A stretch of DNA of 64,000 nt from G963704535 sp963704535 (lineage in GTDB: Bacteria; Chloroflexota; Chloroflexia; Chloroflexales; Roseiflexaceae), in the NCBI GenBank assembly GCA_963704535.1, contig OY969916.1, positions 2,294,001 to 2,358,000 of the forward strand, written 5' to 3'. Below are positions 41,837 through 50,407 of this stretch, in pieces (the first letter of the stretch is position 1; every line of letters begins with the position of its first letter). The notes beneath the pieces were generated by a model. That model had not been told where the DNA came from, did not search any database, and saw only the letters and a program-made list of their open reading frames with translations. Made by a program: the position numbers and the translations under genes.

Positions 41837-43273
41837 GTGTCAAACAAGCTAGCGCGCATTCGATCTGCCCTGGCGTGTATCCTCTCGCTCGGCTTCATCG
41901 CACTTGCCCCGGCGCCGCGCACCGCCCAGGCTGCACAGGTCACGATCACCAATGGAACCCAGTTTACCGATACATCCGGGAATGTTGTGCATGCCCACGG
42001 GGGTGGCGTGATCAAAGTCGGCGCTTATTACTATTGGTTCGGCGAGAATCGCGCGACGAAATATGTCGATGTCTACCGCTCCACTGATCTAAAGAGCTGG
42101 GAGTTTCGCAACCACGTCCTGACGCCTGGCTCGCATGCCGAACTCAACTCAGCCAATATTGAACGACCGAAAGTCATCTACAACAGCTCAACCGGGCAGT
42201 ACGTCATGTGGATGCACAAAGAGAACGCAACCGACTATTCCGAAGCCCGCGCGGCAGTCGCTACGTCGAGCACCGTGGATGGGAGCTATACCTACCTCGG
42301 CAGCTTCCGCCCGTTCAACACCCATATGTCGCGCGACATCACGCTGTTCAAGGACGACGATGGCGCCGCCTATATGATCTCTGCGGCGGCCAATAACGCC
42401 GATTTGAATATTTACCGGCTGACATCCGACTACTTGAATGTCAGCAGCCTGGTCCAGACCTTATGGCCCGGTTCGTACCGCGAGGCACCGGCGCTGTTCA
42501 AGCGCAATGGGGTTTATTTCCTGCTGACCTCGGGCGCGACCGGCTGGAACCCCAACCAGCAGAAATATGCTACGGCGACCAGCATCAGCGGAACCTGGAG
42601 CGCTTTGCAGAATATTGGCGACTCAGCCGCCTACGGGTCGCAAACGGCATATGTGTTGCCCATCCAGGGTTCGACAACCACCTCCTACCTGTACATGGGC
42701 GATCGGTGGGCCGGCGCTTGGGGCGGGGCGGTGAATAACTCCCAGTACGTCTGGCTGCCGCTCCAGTTTCCTTCCAACACCAGTATGACATTAAGCTACG
42801 CCGATCGAGTTACCATCGATGCGGCCACCGGAGCTGTGCAAGGCGCGAACACGGCTTACAACCGCCTGGTCGCTCGGCACAGCGGCAAGTGTCTGGACGT
42901 CAATGGTTCCTCGACCGCCGATGGCGCGATCGTGCAGCAGTGGACCTGCGGCAGCGGCAACAACCAGCAGTGGCAATTGCAGTATGCCAGTGGCGGCTAC
43001 TACCGGCTGGTGGCGCGTCACAGCGGCAAGTGCCTCGACGTGATCAGCAGCTCGACCGCCGACGGCGCTGCGGTGAAGCAGTATACCTGTAACAGCGGCA
43101 ACAACCAGCAGTGGCAATTGCAGACCGTGAGTCCCGGCTACTACCGGCTGGTGGCGCGTCACAGCGGCAAGTGCCTCGACGTGCCCAGCAACTCAACCGC
43201 CGATGGCGTCGCGGTGAAGCAGTATACCTGTAACGGCGGCACTAACCAGCAGTGGCAGCGCGTCGAGCTGTAG
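41837..43273 (+). CDS. secreted GH43-type glycoside hydrolase with ricin-B (CBM13) domain
   Basis: A 478-residue exported enzyme. Residues 1-33 form a Sec signal ending AQA. Residues 34-330 form a five-bladed propeller of GH43 type (subfamily of exo-beta-1,3-galactanases): HAHGGGVIKVGAYYYWFGEN near 53, ENATDYSEARAAVATS, and REAPALFKRNGVYFLLTSGATGW near 214 with the usual catalytic Glu. Residues 338-478 are three near-identical lectin repeats, each YRLVARHSGKCLDV ... QQW, forming a beta-trefoil for sugar binding. The GTG has AAAGGAG six bases upstream. The likely substrate is a galactan or arabinogalactan; that is inference. Confidence 0.88.
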   Translation: MSNKLARIRSALACILSLGFIALAPAPRTAQAAQVTITNGTQFTDTSGNVVHAHGGGVIKVGAYYYWFGENRATKYVDVYRSTDLKSWEFRNHVLTPGSHAELNSANIERPKVIYNSSTGQYVMWMHKENATDYSEARAAVATSSTVDGSYTYLGSFRPFNTHMSRDITLFKDDDGAAYMISAAANNADLNIYRLTSDYLNVSSLVQTLWPGSYREAPALFKRNGVYFLLTSGATGWNPNQQKYATATSISGTWSALQNIGDSAAYGSQTAYVLPIQGSTTTSYLYMGDRWAGAWGGAVNNSQYVWLPLQFPSNTSMTLSYADRVTIDAATGAVQGANTAYNRLVARHSGKCLDVNGSSTADGAIVQQWTCGSGNNQQWQLQYASGGYYRLVARHSGKCLDVISSSTADGAAVKQYTCNSGNNQQWQLQTVSPGYYRLVARHSGKCLDVPSNSTADGVAVKQYTCNGGTNQQWQRVEL

Positions 43274-43355
43274 CGCCGAGGCGAGTACTGGGGCGGCATC
43301 CACCAGGCCGAAGCCGGCTTCGCGCTGGCTGGCTACGGGGCCGGGTGGAGCGGCC

Positions 43356-43418
43356 TGCGCGACCTCTTTTATCGACGATTTTGGCCGGGCCAAAATCGTC
43401 GATAAAAGAGGTCGCGCA
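43356..43418. repeat. perfect 31-bp inverted repeat, copy 4 of the TTTTATCG element
   Basis: Arms TGCGCGACCTCTTTTATCGA-CGATTTTGGCC on both sides of one central base (43387). The core TTTTATCGACGATTTTGGCC matches copies 1-3, but the flanking CTTGCTGCCG segment is absent and the palindrome extends outward instead. It lies 80 bases after the GH43 stop. Confidence 0.9.
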
Positions 43419-43430
43419 ACTCCGGTAAAA

Positions 43431-43469
43431 TTGTCAGTGGTCAGTTGCGACGCAACTGACCACTGACAA
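43431..43469. repeat. perfect 19-bp inverted repeat of GTCAGTG type
   Basis: TTGTCAGTGGTCAGTTGCG, one base, then its exact reverse complement. It is built of the same units as 22448-22532. Together with the previous palindrome it separates convergent genes. Confidence 0.9.
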
Positions 43470-43493
43470 CCGACTCTGTGAAGCGTATTGATC

Positions 43494-44933
43494 CTAAAGC
43501 ACGGGCGGAGCCGCAGTCACGACGAAGAACACCGCGAAAGCGGCCAGCGCGGCCAGCGCGCCGATGCTGATCCAGCGTGTGCGAGGGCTCATCGGCACCA
43601 GCGCCTCGGCGGAGCGATCAAGCGAGCCGAACCAGGCGCCGGCGCCGGCGCCGACCCAGCCGCTCCACAGCGCCATCGCCAGCCCGAACAGCACCATGAG
43701 CGGCGCCGTCGCCCCGTTAACTCGCGGGTAGACCATGATCTGCGAGATCAACGGCAGGGTCACCGCCAGGAAGACGGCCCCCGCCAGGAGACTGCCCCAA
43801 ACCACTGTCATGGGGCGATCGGCCTGCTGTCGCCGCAGCGCATACCAGACATCCAGTGCAATCGCCGGCACCAGCAGCAGCAGTTGGGTGACGAACCCCA
43901 TACCCAGGTCGGACGACCAAACGCCGAAGGCCGTAAACAGCAGGCCCCGGGCGGCCAGGATCGTCAGCGCCACCAGGGTCGCCGCGCCGGCGCGGCGCAG
44001 CGCGTGGATGGCGAGCGAGCTGACGAAGACCCCCAGCGTCACCAGCACCACCGGGTAGAGCCACTCCGGCCGGGTCCAGAAGGCCGACCTCGGCCCGCCG
44101 TCGGCCGCCCGCCCGCCGATCGCGACCAGTTCCTCCCACTCCGAAGTCAGAATCACTGTCACGAGCATCGACCCGACCGCGATCAGCACGATCGAGAGCA
44201 GTTCGTAGGCCCGCAGCCCACGCAGCCCGCGCCACGGACCGCGCGGCATCAGCGAGAGCAGGATCGCCATCGCGAGCAGCATGACCAGGGCCGAGCCGCC
44301 GGAGAGCATCAGGTGAGGCAGGCTCCAGGCGCTGATGTCGATACCGTAGATCTGGTGCCAGATCAGATCGGACGGGCCGGAGAGCGCCAGGTAGGCCGAG
44401 GCCAGCCCCAGCAGCCCGATCAGCGGCTCGGCCCGGAACCGGCGGCGGATGTCGCCGCCGCCACGCAGGGCCAGCAGCAGCGCACCGACGGCGAAGAGGC
44501 TGTTGATGCCCATGCTGCCGTAGATCATCAGGTGTGGGCGCCAGAAGAAATCGTTGATCGCGGCGCCGGTACCATAGACACGGTGCCAGATCTCATCCCA
44601 GAAGGCACCCGTCACCAGCAGCAGGCCGCTGACCAGCGCCAGCACGGCCACGTATTGGCGCAGCGTCGTGGAGCGGTTGACGGAGAGCGCGGGGCCGGCG
44701 GGCAGCGGGCTCATGAACACCCACCAGCCTACGTAGCCGGCGGTCACGATCATCGCGGAGAGGAGCACGATGCCGACGATGAAGAGCGGCCCTGGCCTGG
44801 CGGCACCGCCCCAGTAGGCGAGCAGGGCCAGGAGCAGCACGCCGCTCCCCATACCAAAGACTGGGCCGGCGTTGTTCCAGATCGAGGGCATCTCTGGCGG
44901 GGAGATGATGTTGCGTGGCGCAACCTTACTCAT
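43494..44933 (-). CDS. polytopic membrane protein of unknown function
   Basis: 479 residues with about twelve predicted membrane helices and few charged loops. Repeated short motifs FWDEIWHRVYG near 112 and DLIWHQIYGID near 190 contain conserved-looking His in WH-x-x-YG and suggest an internal duplication, with HLMIYGSM and PHLMLSGGSA after each. Paired His in membrane helices often bind heme or copper, but I cannot assign a family. ATG 44933 has AAGGAGAAAC upstream. Monocistronic. Confidence 0.78.
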   Translation of the reverse strand: MSKVAPRNIISPPEMPSIWNNAGPVFGMGSGVLLLALLAYWGGAARPGPLFIVGIVLLSAMIVTAGYVGWWVFMSPLPAGPALSVNRSTTLRQYVAVLALVSGLLLVTGAFWDEIWHRVYGTGAAINDFFWRPHLMIYGSMGINSLFAVGALLLALRGGGDIRRRFRAEPLIGLLGLASAYLALSGPSDLIWHQIYGIDISAWSLPHLMLSGGSALVMLLAMAILLSLMPRGPWRGLRGLRAYELLSIVLIAVGSMLVTVILTSEWEELVAIGGRAADGGPRSAFWTRPEWLYPVVLVTLGVFVSSLAIHALRRAGAATLVALTILAARGLLFTAFGVWSSDLGMGFVTQLLLLVPAIALDVWYALRRQQADRPMTVVWGSLLAGAVFLAVTLPLISQIMVYPRVNGATAPLMVLFGLAMALWSGWVGAGAGAWFGSLDRSAEALVPMSPRTRWISIGALAALAAFAVFFVVTAAPPVL

Positions 44934-45243
44934 GGGAATGTTTCTCCTTGTTTGAACAGGCTATATCGGCTTGAACGCGTAGGGTATGAGCGACGAACCC
45001 AGCCCAACGATGGCTGGCGGCTGACGACTGCCGAGACCTGCGCAGTCGCCAGCCGCCAGTCGCCAGTCACCGAATCTGGTGCTCCTGCAGCAGCAGAATA
45101 CTCATATAAATCGTAGCCGGTTCATTGGTTGATGTCAAGTTAAAAGCATTGCATTTTGTGATCATATCAGCAGCCTGACCCGTGTTACAATGTGACCGCC
45201 AATAGCATGGCATTTTTGTTGATCTTGACAGGAAGGACACATC
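44934..45243. other. divergent intergenic region
   Basis: No gene. It holds GCCAGTC units (45048-45068), an AT-rich stretch (45095-45165) and a TACAAT box at 45185-45190, a weak candidate -10 for the desaturase gene. Promoters for both flanking genes should be here. Confidence 0.55.
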
Positions 45244-46371
45244 ATGACGAGTGGGAGCGACAGCACACTACTCACCAACAACGGCCAACCTATCATCGCG
45301 GAGGAGCTGCCCGCACATGTCAAACCCGATCGGACGAGCGGCGCAACAGCAAATGGTCGCGACAAGCCCCAACTCCGCTTTACCCACGAATACGCCGAGC
45401 TGAAGCGGCTGCTCCAGGAGCGCGGGCTAATGGAGCGGCAGCCGGCCTACTACGCCACCAAAATGGCGCTGGCACTGGGGATGCTGGCGATCGGCCTGAC
45501 AGTGCTGATCGTCGTCACCAACCCCTGGCTCCAACTGCTGAACGCCGTTTTCATGGGCTTTGTCTATACCCAGATCGGCTTTCTCGGACACGACGTCGGG
45601 CATCGCCAGACGCTCAAGACCAATGGGCAGAACATGCTGGTGGGCATGATCTGCGGCAACCTGCTGATCGGCGTCAGTCGCGGGTGGTGGGTCGACAAAC
45701 ACAACCGGCACCACGGCCACCCGAACCAGATCGATATGGACCCCAATATCGACTTCCCGTTCGTGGCTTTCAGCGCCGAACAGCTCCACGACAAGCGCGG
45801 TCTGGCGCGGTGGATCGTGAAGTATCAGGCGTTCTTGTTAGTCCCCCTAGAAACATTGCTCGCGCTCAGCCTGCGGGCCAATAGCATCCGCTTTCTGCTG
45901 ACCGAGAATATGCGCTATAGGTTTGTGGAACTGTCGGTGATCATCGCCCATATCGTGTTGTACCTGGGGCTGGTGTTCTCGCAGTTGAGCTTCTGGCAGG
46001 CACTGCTGTTTATCGCCGTTCACCAAGCGACGTTCGGCATCTACATGGGCTCGGTCTTCGCACCCAACCACAAAGGGATGCCGATTCTGCCGGCCGACAC
46101 AGAGCTGGACTTCCTGCGCCAGCAGGTGGTGACGGCCCGCAACGTCCGGCCCAGCCCGATTACCGACTTCTGGTACGGCGGACTCAACTACCAGATCGAG
46201 CATCACCTGTTCCCGACCCTGCCGCGCAACAAGCTGGGCGAGGCGCGGGCGATCATCAAAGATTGGTGCCGCGACCACGGGATCAGCTACTATGAGACCG
46301 GTCTAATCCAATCCTACAAGGAGATCTTGGTCTCGCTACACGAGGTCAGCGCGCCACTACGGGCACGCTGA
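45244..46371 (+). CDS. membrane fatty acid desaturase
   Basis: A di-iron acyl desaturase of 375 residues that adds double bases to membrane lipids, usually at low temperature. The three His boxes are complete: HDVGH near 118-122, HNRHH near 155-159 and QIEHH near 320-324. The QIEHH form of box three is that of front-end (delta-5/delta-6-like) desaturases, but there is no fused cytochrome b5, which is normal for bacterial members. Four membrane helices surround the boxes. ATG 45244 has AGGAAGGA upstream. Region-specificity cannot be read from sequence. Confidence 0.92.
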   Translation: MTSGSDSTLLTNNGQPIIAEELPAHVKPDRTSGATANGRDKPQLRFTHEYAELKRLLQERGLMERQPAYYATKMALALGMLAIGLTVLIVVTNPWLQLLNAVFMGFVYTQIGFLGHDVGHRQTLKTNGQNMLVGMICGNLLIGVSRGWWVDKHNRHHGHPNQIDMDPNIDFPFVAFSAEQLHDKRGLARWIVKYQAFLLVPLETLLALSLRANSIRFLLTENMRYRFVELSVIIAHIVLYLGLVFSQLSFWQALLFIAVHQATFGIYMGSVFAPNHKGMPILPADTELDFLRQQVVTARNVRPSPITDFWYGGLNYQIEHHLFPTLPRNKLGEARAIIKDWCRDHGISYYETGLIQSYKEILVSLHEVSAPLRAR

Positions 46372-46413
46372 AAAGGGGGGAGTTTGAAGGGGCAGCCCCC
46401 TCAAGGTTCCTTT
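46372..46413. repeat. GAGGGG/CCCCTC palindrome (inverted copy)
   Basis: AAAAGGGGGGAGTTTGAAGG-GGCAGCCCCCTCAAGGTTCC. It starts at the desaturase stop codon. Confidence 0.8.
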
Positions 46414-46455
46414 CCACCAACCTTACCTCTCTTTTTTACGTAGCTGCGATATGAG

Positions 46456-46505
46456 AAACCGCGCTGCTCGACGTTCAGCTTGAATGTCGAGCAGCGCGGT
46501 TTGTT
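46456..46505. terminator. bidirectional intrinsic terminator
   Basis: AAACCGCGCTGCTCGAC, a 12-nt loop, GTCGAGCAGCGCGGTTT, then TGTTTT. A perfect 17-bp stem between the convergent desaturase and GlsB/esterase genes, with A- and T-rich ends on both sides. Confidence 0.9.
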
Positions 46506-47776
46506 TTCATAGCCCACAGGAACGCGGCCGAAAGCGCCGTTAGATGCGCCGGCGGCCGGTAACCATCCCGGCCAGGAACACCAGCAGACAGGCGCCGACG
46601 AGCGCGGTGACCCAGCTCCCGATATCGAAGAGCGAGTAAGGTTCGGCGGAGCCGCTTAACAGCCCCCACAGGAACCCGCCCAGGAGCGCGCCGACGATGC
46701 CGACAATGATGTTCATGAGGGCGCCCTGCTGGGCATCCGTCCCCATGATCTTGCTGGCGATCCAGCCGACAAGTGCGCCGAAGATCAACCATCCGATGAT
46801 ACCCATGACGAACTCCTTTCTTACCAGCACAATCCACTACACTGACTCGCGCGCCCATCATGCCGCTCCCAGCATCCCCCAGGTATAGAGTCGCTTCTGT
46901 GGCTCCAAAAAGCCCCCCCGCGCCCGCCCGGTCAGGTAAGATGCGCTCGCTGGGAACAAGCAATGCACGTAGCGTGCCACCAATCTGAACTAGGTTATCC
47001 GGTAATCCGGCGGCTGCCGTAGGACCTGGCGCCTCGCCAGCCCGCACCAGCTTGCCAAGGTAGTGGTCGAGCATCTTGCGCCACCACGGCCAGTCGTGCG
47101 CCACATCGCGGCCCCACAGGTCGAGCGTGCAGGGGATGCCCTTGCTCCGCAGGATCTCGGCCATCTGAACCGAGCGGCCTGGGTTCTCCCAGGAGCCCTG
47201 GCCGGTCACCAGCACGATCGCGATCTCCTCGCGCAGCGGCGTGAGGTAGCGCGGGTCCGCGAGGTTGGGGAGATAGTCCACCGGGTTGTTGAAATACACA
47301 TCGTCGTCGTAGTAGTCGGGTAGGTAGTCGCGCACCTCGTAGGAGCCGCTCATGGCGATGCAGCCGCGAAAGAACTCAGGATGCTTCAGGGTGGTGTTCA
47401 GCGCCAGGAACGCGCCCAGGCTGGCACCCGTCACCAGTGGGCGCGCGCCGGGGTCGCCGCAGTCGTCGCGAATCCACGGCACGACCTCGCCGATGACGTA
47501 CTGATCGTAGACTGTCAGGAGCCTGGCTTTGGTCGGGTGCGGCATCTGGTCGTTGAGCAGGCTGTAGCGGTTGACGCTGTTGATCGCGTACGCTCGCACC
47601 TGGCCCGCCTCGATATAGTGGGCGATCGCGTCGATCAGCAGAAACCGCTCGTACTCCAGGAAATCGGCCGCCGCAGTGGGGAACATCAGCAGGGGCACGC
47701 CGGCGTGCCCATAGGCTACCAGGGGCATCTCGATGCCCAGGTCCGGCGAGTACCAGGCCGTGATACGCCGCTCCAT
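46475..47776 (-). CDS. alpha/beta-hydrolase esterase with an aberrant C-terminal extension
   Basis: Residues 1-240 match cytoplasmic esterases of the esterase-D-like type: PLLMFPTAAADFLEYERFLLI near 29, the nucleophile in VTGASLGAF near 114, the acid region in VTGQGSWEN near 190 and the His in DVAHDWPWW near 225. Families of this kind end about ten residues later, at LDHYLGKLV. Here the frame runs on for about 190 more residues through the intergenic gap and across the GlsB gene, with Arg/His-rich, non-native sequence. A lost stop or a one-base indel near 47030 is likely; the true gene probably ends near 46990-47050. It has no visible signal peptide. Confidence 0.75.
   Translation of the reverse strand: MERRITAWYSPDLGIEMPLVAYGHAGVPLLMFPTAAADFLEYERFLLIDAIAHYIEAGQVRAYAINSVNRYSLLNDQMPHPTKARLLTVYDQYVIGEVVPWIRDDCGDPGARPLVTGASLGAFLALNTTLKHPEFFRGCIAMSGSYEVRDYLPDYYDDDVYFNNPVDYLPNLADPRYLTPLREEIAIVLVTGQGSWENPGRSVQMAEILRSKGIPCTLDLWGRDVAHDWPWWRKMLDHYLGKLVRAGEAPGPTAAAGLPDNLVQIGGTLRALLVPSERILPDRAGAGGLFGATEATLYLGDAGSGMMGARVSVVDCAGKKGVRHGYHRMVDLRRTCRLDRQQDHGDGCPAGRPHEHHCRHRRRAPGRVPVGAVKRLRRTLLALRYRELGHRARRRLSAGVPGRDGYRPPAHLTALSAAFLWAMKTNRAARHSS
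46540..46806 (-). CDS. GlsB/YeaQ/YmgE family stress-response membrane protein
   Basis: A small protein of 88 residues with three membrane helices and the family opening MGIIGWLIFGALVGWIASKI, then GGFLWGL. It belongs to the transglycosylase-associated protein family, whose members respond to envelope or general stress; the mechanism is unknown. ATG 46806 has GAAAGGAG seven bases upstream. The esterase frame from upstream runs over this whole gene in another frame, which is very likely an artefact of a lost stop. Confidence 0.88.
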   Translation of the reverse strand: MGIIGWLIFGALVGWIASKIMGTDAQQGALMNIIVGIVGALLGGFLWGLLSGSAEPYSLFDIGSWVTALVGACLLVFLAGMVTGRRRI

Positions 47777-47842
47777 TGCGACATCCTTTTCTTATCAGAC
47801 TTCTATGCCCGCAATGGGCAAAACCGCAGATGAAAATGGGGG

Positions 47843-47887
47843 TGAGGTTCTTCTTGAGGGGCGACCCCCTCAAACTCCCCCTTTTTT
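47843..47887. repeat. GAGGGG/CCCCTC palindrome
   Basis: GGTTCTTCTTGAGGGGCGAC-CCCCTCAAACTCCCCCTTTT. It sits between the divergent esterase and uxuA genes. Confidence 0.85.
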
Positions 47888-47948
47888 ACGTTAGGCGTGA
47901 GTTTGTGGTAAATTACCCGCTATTATAGCACAGGAAAGGAATCGACTC

Positions 47949-49043
47949 ATGAAACTCGGTCTTGGCCTCTACCGCACCATGCTGACCGCCGACAATATGC
48001 GCTTCGCCCGCCAGGCCGGCGCGACCCACATCGTCGCTCACATGCCCGGCCACTTTGCGCGCGACGCCGGGAAGGTCCTCACGGCCGACGACCCGGCGCT
48101 CGGCTTTGGTGTGGACGAGAACGGCGACCCGATCTGGACCTACGCGGGGCTGCGCGATCTCAAGGCGCGGGTGAACGCCGAGGGGCTGGAACTGGAGGCG
48201 CTTGAGAACTTCGCCCCCCAGCATTGGTACGATGTGCTGCTGGACGGGCCGCGCCGGCAACGCCAGATCGAGCACCTTAAGCGCATTCTGCACGACATGG
48301 GCCAGGTCGGCATCCCGATTATGGGCTACAACTTCAGCATCGCCGGCGTGTGGGGCCGCGTCGAGGGGCCGTTCGCGCGCGGCGGGGCGGTGTCGGTCGG
48401 CTACGAGGACCCACCGCAGCCACCCATCCCCAACGGCATGGTCTGGAATATGGTCTACGACCCTGAGCTGTACGATGCCGACAACCCCAAGGGCACGATC
48501 GCCCCGGTGGCCTCCGACGAGCTGTGGCGGCGCTTCGGCGCGTTTCTGGAGGAGATGCTCCCAGTGGCCGAGCAGGCCGGCGTCCGGCTCGCGCTGCACC
48601 CCGACGACCCGCCGCTGCCGGTGCTGCGCGGGACCGCCCGCTTGGTCCACACGCCCGACGGCTACCAGCGCATGCTGGACCTAAGCTCCAGCCCAGCAAA
48701 CACGATGGAGTTCTGCATCGGCACGCTCTCCGAGATGCCAGGCGGCGACATCTACGAGATCGTTGATCGCTACAGCCGCACTGGGCGGATCGGCTACATT
48801 CATTTCCGCAATGTGCGCGGCACGGTTCCATTCTACTACGAGATGTTCATCGATGAGGGCGACACGGATATGCTGCGGGTGCTGCGGATCTTGCGCCGCA
48901 ACGGCTACAATGGGGTGCTGATCCCGGATCACACGCCGCTGATGAACTGCGCCGCGCCGTGGCACGCGGGCATGGCTTACGCGCTCGGCTACATGCGGGC
49001 GGCGATCACGCTGATCGAGCAGGAAGGGGCAGCTCGTCCGTAG
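47949..49043 (+). CDS. uxuA: mannonate dehydratase
   Basis: Dehydrates D-mannonate to 2-keto-3-deoxygluconate in glucuronate breakdown. The TIM-barrel of 364 residues carries UxuA marks: MGYNFSIAGVWGR near 121, LALHPDDPPLPVLRGTAR near 218 (metal-binding His and Asp), EFCIGTLSEMPG near 257, IHFRNVRG near 287 and LIPDHTPLM near 333. ATG 47949 has AGGAAAGGA upstream. It is isolated from the sugar-acid island 33 kb away but feeds the same 2-keto-3-deoxy-acid pool, which the HpaI-type aldolase could then cleave. Confidence 0.92.
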   Translation: MKLGLGLYRTMLTADNMRFARQAGATHIVAHMPGHFARDAGKVLTADDPALGFGVDENGDPIWTYAGLRDLKARVNAEGLELEALENFAPQHWYDVLLDGPRRQRQIEHLKRILHDMGQVGIPIMGYNFSIAGVWGRVEGPFARGGAVSVGYEDPPQPPIPNGMVWNMVYDPELYDADNPKGTIAPVASDELWRRFGAFLEEMLPVAEQAGVRLALHPDDPPLPVLRGTARLVHTPDGYQRMLDLSSSPANTMEFCIGTLSEMPGGDIYEIVDRYSRTGRIGYIHFRNVRGTVPFYYEMFIDEGDTDMLRVLRILRRNGYNGVLIPDHTPLMNCAAPWHAGMAYALGYMRAAITLIEQEGAARP

Positions 49044-49084
49044 TCCGTGGTCCGTAGCGCCAGCATTCGGCACATCCGAAACCA

Positions 49085-49252
49085 ATATCTCAACGCAAAG
49101 ACGCAAAGGGGCAAAGCCGGCAAGATCGCCTTGATTTCTCCCTTGGCATCTTTGCGTCTTCGCCGTTAGACAAGGTTTCGGATGGCGCCGTTCTACTTTA
49201 CAAGGTGAGTGGGGGGAGACTGAGGGGGCTGCCCCCTCAACCCCCTTTTTCT
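49085..49252. repeat. ACGCAAAG-type hairpin followed by a long GAGGGG/CCCCTC repeat
   Basis: 49092-49167: CAACGCAAAGACGCAAAGGG with TTTGCGTCTTCGCCGTT as distal arm, the same family as 50158-50377. 49168-49250: third copy of the long subfamily (CAAGGTTTCGGATGGCGCCG ...). A block of ACAACTG units follows to 49275. No gene. Confidence 0.8.
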
Positions 49253-49281
49253 ACAACTGACAACTGACAACTGACCACGGA

Positions 49282-50124
49282 CTACAGCGCGATCAGGATG
49301 ACCGCAGCCAGGCAGACGACCGCGCCGAGCCATTGGAGCGGCGATACCCGCTCTTTCAGCACCAGGGAGGCCAGCAGGACAGTCGTCACGGGATACAGCG
49401 ACGACAGCACGGCGGCAATGTCGAGCCGGGTGTGCTGCCGGGCGAGCAGGTAGAACACGTTGCCTCCAGCGTCGAGCATCCCGGCCAGGAGCGCGATCGG
49501 GCTGCGCTGTATCGACGGTAGAGGCATGCGGCGGCCCCACAGCAGCAGCAGCGCCATACTCAGCGAGACACAACGGGCCACCACCAGCGGGCTGAACAGC
49601 GCCCCCGGCTCGACCTGCCCGATCAGGATGAAAAAGCCACCGAAGCCAAGCCCGGCCAGCAGCGCCAGCCCGACGCCTTGGGCACCCAAGCCCGCGCCGC
49701 CGGCCGTCGCCGAGACCAGCCAGATCCCCAGCAGCGCCAGCGCCAGGCCGGCCAGCCGGGTCGGCGCCGGCACGCCTTCGGTGATGATGCTGAACACCAC
49801 CGGCAGGGCGGCGCTGGCCACGGCGGCGAGCGGCGCGACGCTGGCGGCGTACCCCAGCGATAGGCCCCGATACAGCGAGGCCAGGCCGAGGGTGCCGGCG
49901 ACGCCCGCGAGCGCGGCCCACATCGCGCTCCGTAGCCCCGGCAGCGCTTCGCCCCAGGCCGCCGCGCAGAGCAGCAGCAGCACAATGCCCGAAAACGTCG
50001 ACACGACAAGTACTTGAAACTGGTTGCCGCGGCGGGTCGCCAGCCCGCCGCTAAAATCGCCGCTGCCCCAGACCAGCGCGGATGTGAGCGCGAAGAGCAT
50101 GCCAAGGACATGTGAGGAGAACAT
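49282..50124 (-). CDS. EamA/DMT family transporter
   Basis: 280 residues with ten predicted helices in two EamA repeats: GMLFALTSALVWGSGDFSGGLATRR opens the first, and GVGLALLAGLGFGGFFILIG the second, with VLSSLYPVTTVLLASLVLKE near the end being the usual signature. It exports or imports a small metabolite; the substrate is not predictable. I chose ATG 50124 over 50154, since the helix starts straight after it. Palindromic hairpins lie directly upstream. Confidence 0.87.
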   Translation of the reverse strand: MFSSHVLGMLFALTSALVWGSGDFSGGLATRRGNQFQVLVVSTFSGIVLLLLCAAAWGEALPGLRSAMWAALAGVAGTLGLASLYRGLSLGYAASVAPLAAVASAALPVVFSIITEGVPAPTRLAGLALALLGIWLVSATAGGAGLGAQGVGLALLAGLGFGGFFILIGQVEPGALFSPLVVARCVSLSMALLLLWGRRMPLPSIQRSPIALLAGMLDAGGNVFYLLARQHTRLDIAAVLSSLYPVTTVLLASLVLKERVSPLQWLGAVVCLAAVILIAL

Positions 50125-50157
50125 GGCTGTGGTGTACCTGTAGAACTCGACCAAACC

Positions 50158-50377
50158 GTTTTAACGCAAAGACGCCAAGAGGCAAAGATGTTAGGGAAGC
50201 CCTACCTCCGTACCTTTGCCTCTTGGCGTCTTTGCGTTAAAACCCAAGTCTAAACAGTTCAACCAACCGTTTTAACGCAAAGGTGCAAAGATGCGAAGGT
50301 GCAAAGATGCCATAGAAGCCCTACCTCCGGACCTTTGCCTCTTGGCGTCTTTGCGTTAAAACCCAAGTCTAAACAGT
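50158..50377. repeat. two tandem copies of a 30-bp-arm palindrome (ACGCAAAGACGCCAAG)
   Basis: Copy A: GTTTTAACGCAAAGACGCCA-AGAGGCAAAG (50158-50187) is exactly reverse-complemented at 50214-50243. Copy B (50269-50362) keeps the right arm but its left arm has turned into GGTGCAAAGATGC units. Both are followed by CCCAAGTCTAAACAGTT, so the whole 110-bp unit was duplicated in tandem. Confidence 0.92.
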
Positions 50378-50407
50378 TACGCGGGAAGCGCAAGCGCGCT
50401 CCCTCCG

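Noticed and set aside
43274..43355. Plus-strand coding-like remnant (EYWGGIHQAEAGFALAGYGA)
   Set aside because: Short, with no start and cut by the palindrome; it may be a gene remnant but cannot be supported alone.
43488..45116. A 542-codon plus-strand frame opposite the twelve-helix membrane protein
   Set aside because: Shadow of a real gene with AAGGAG start signal and clear membrane helices on the other strand.
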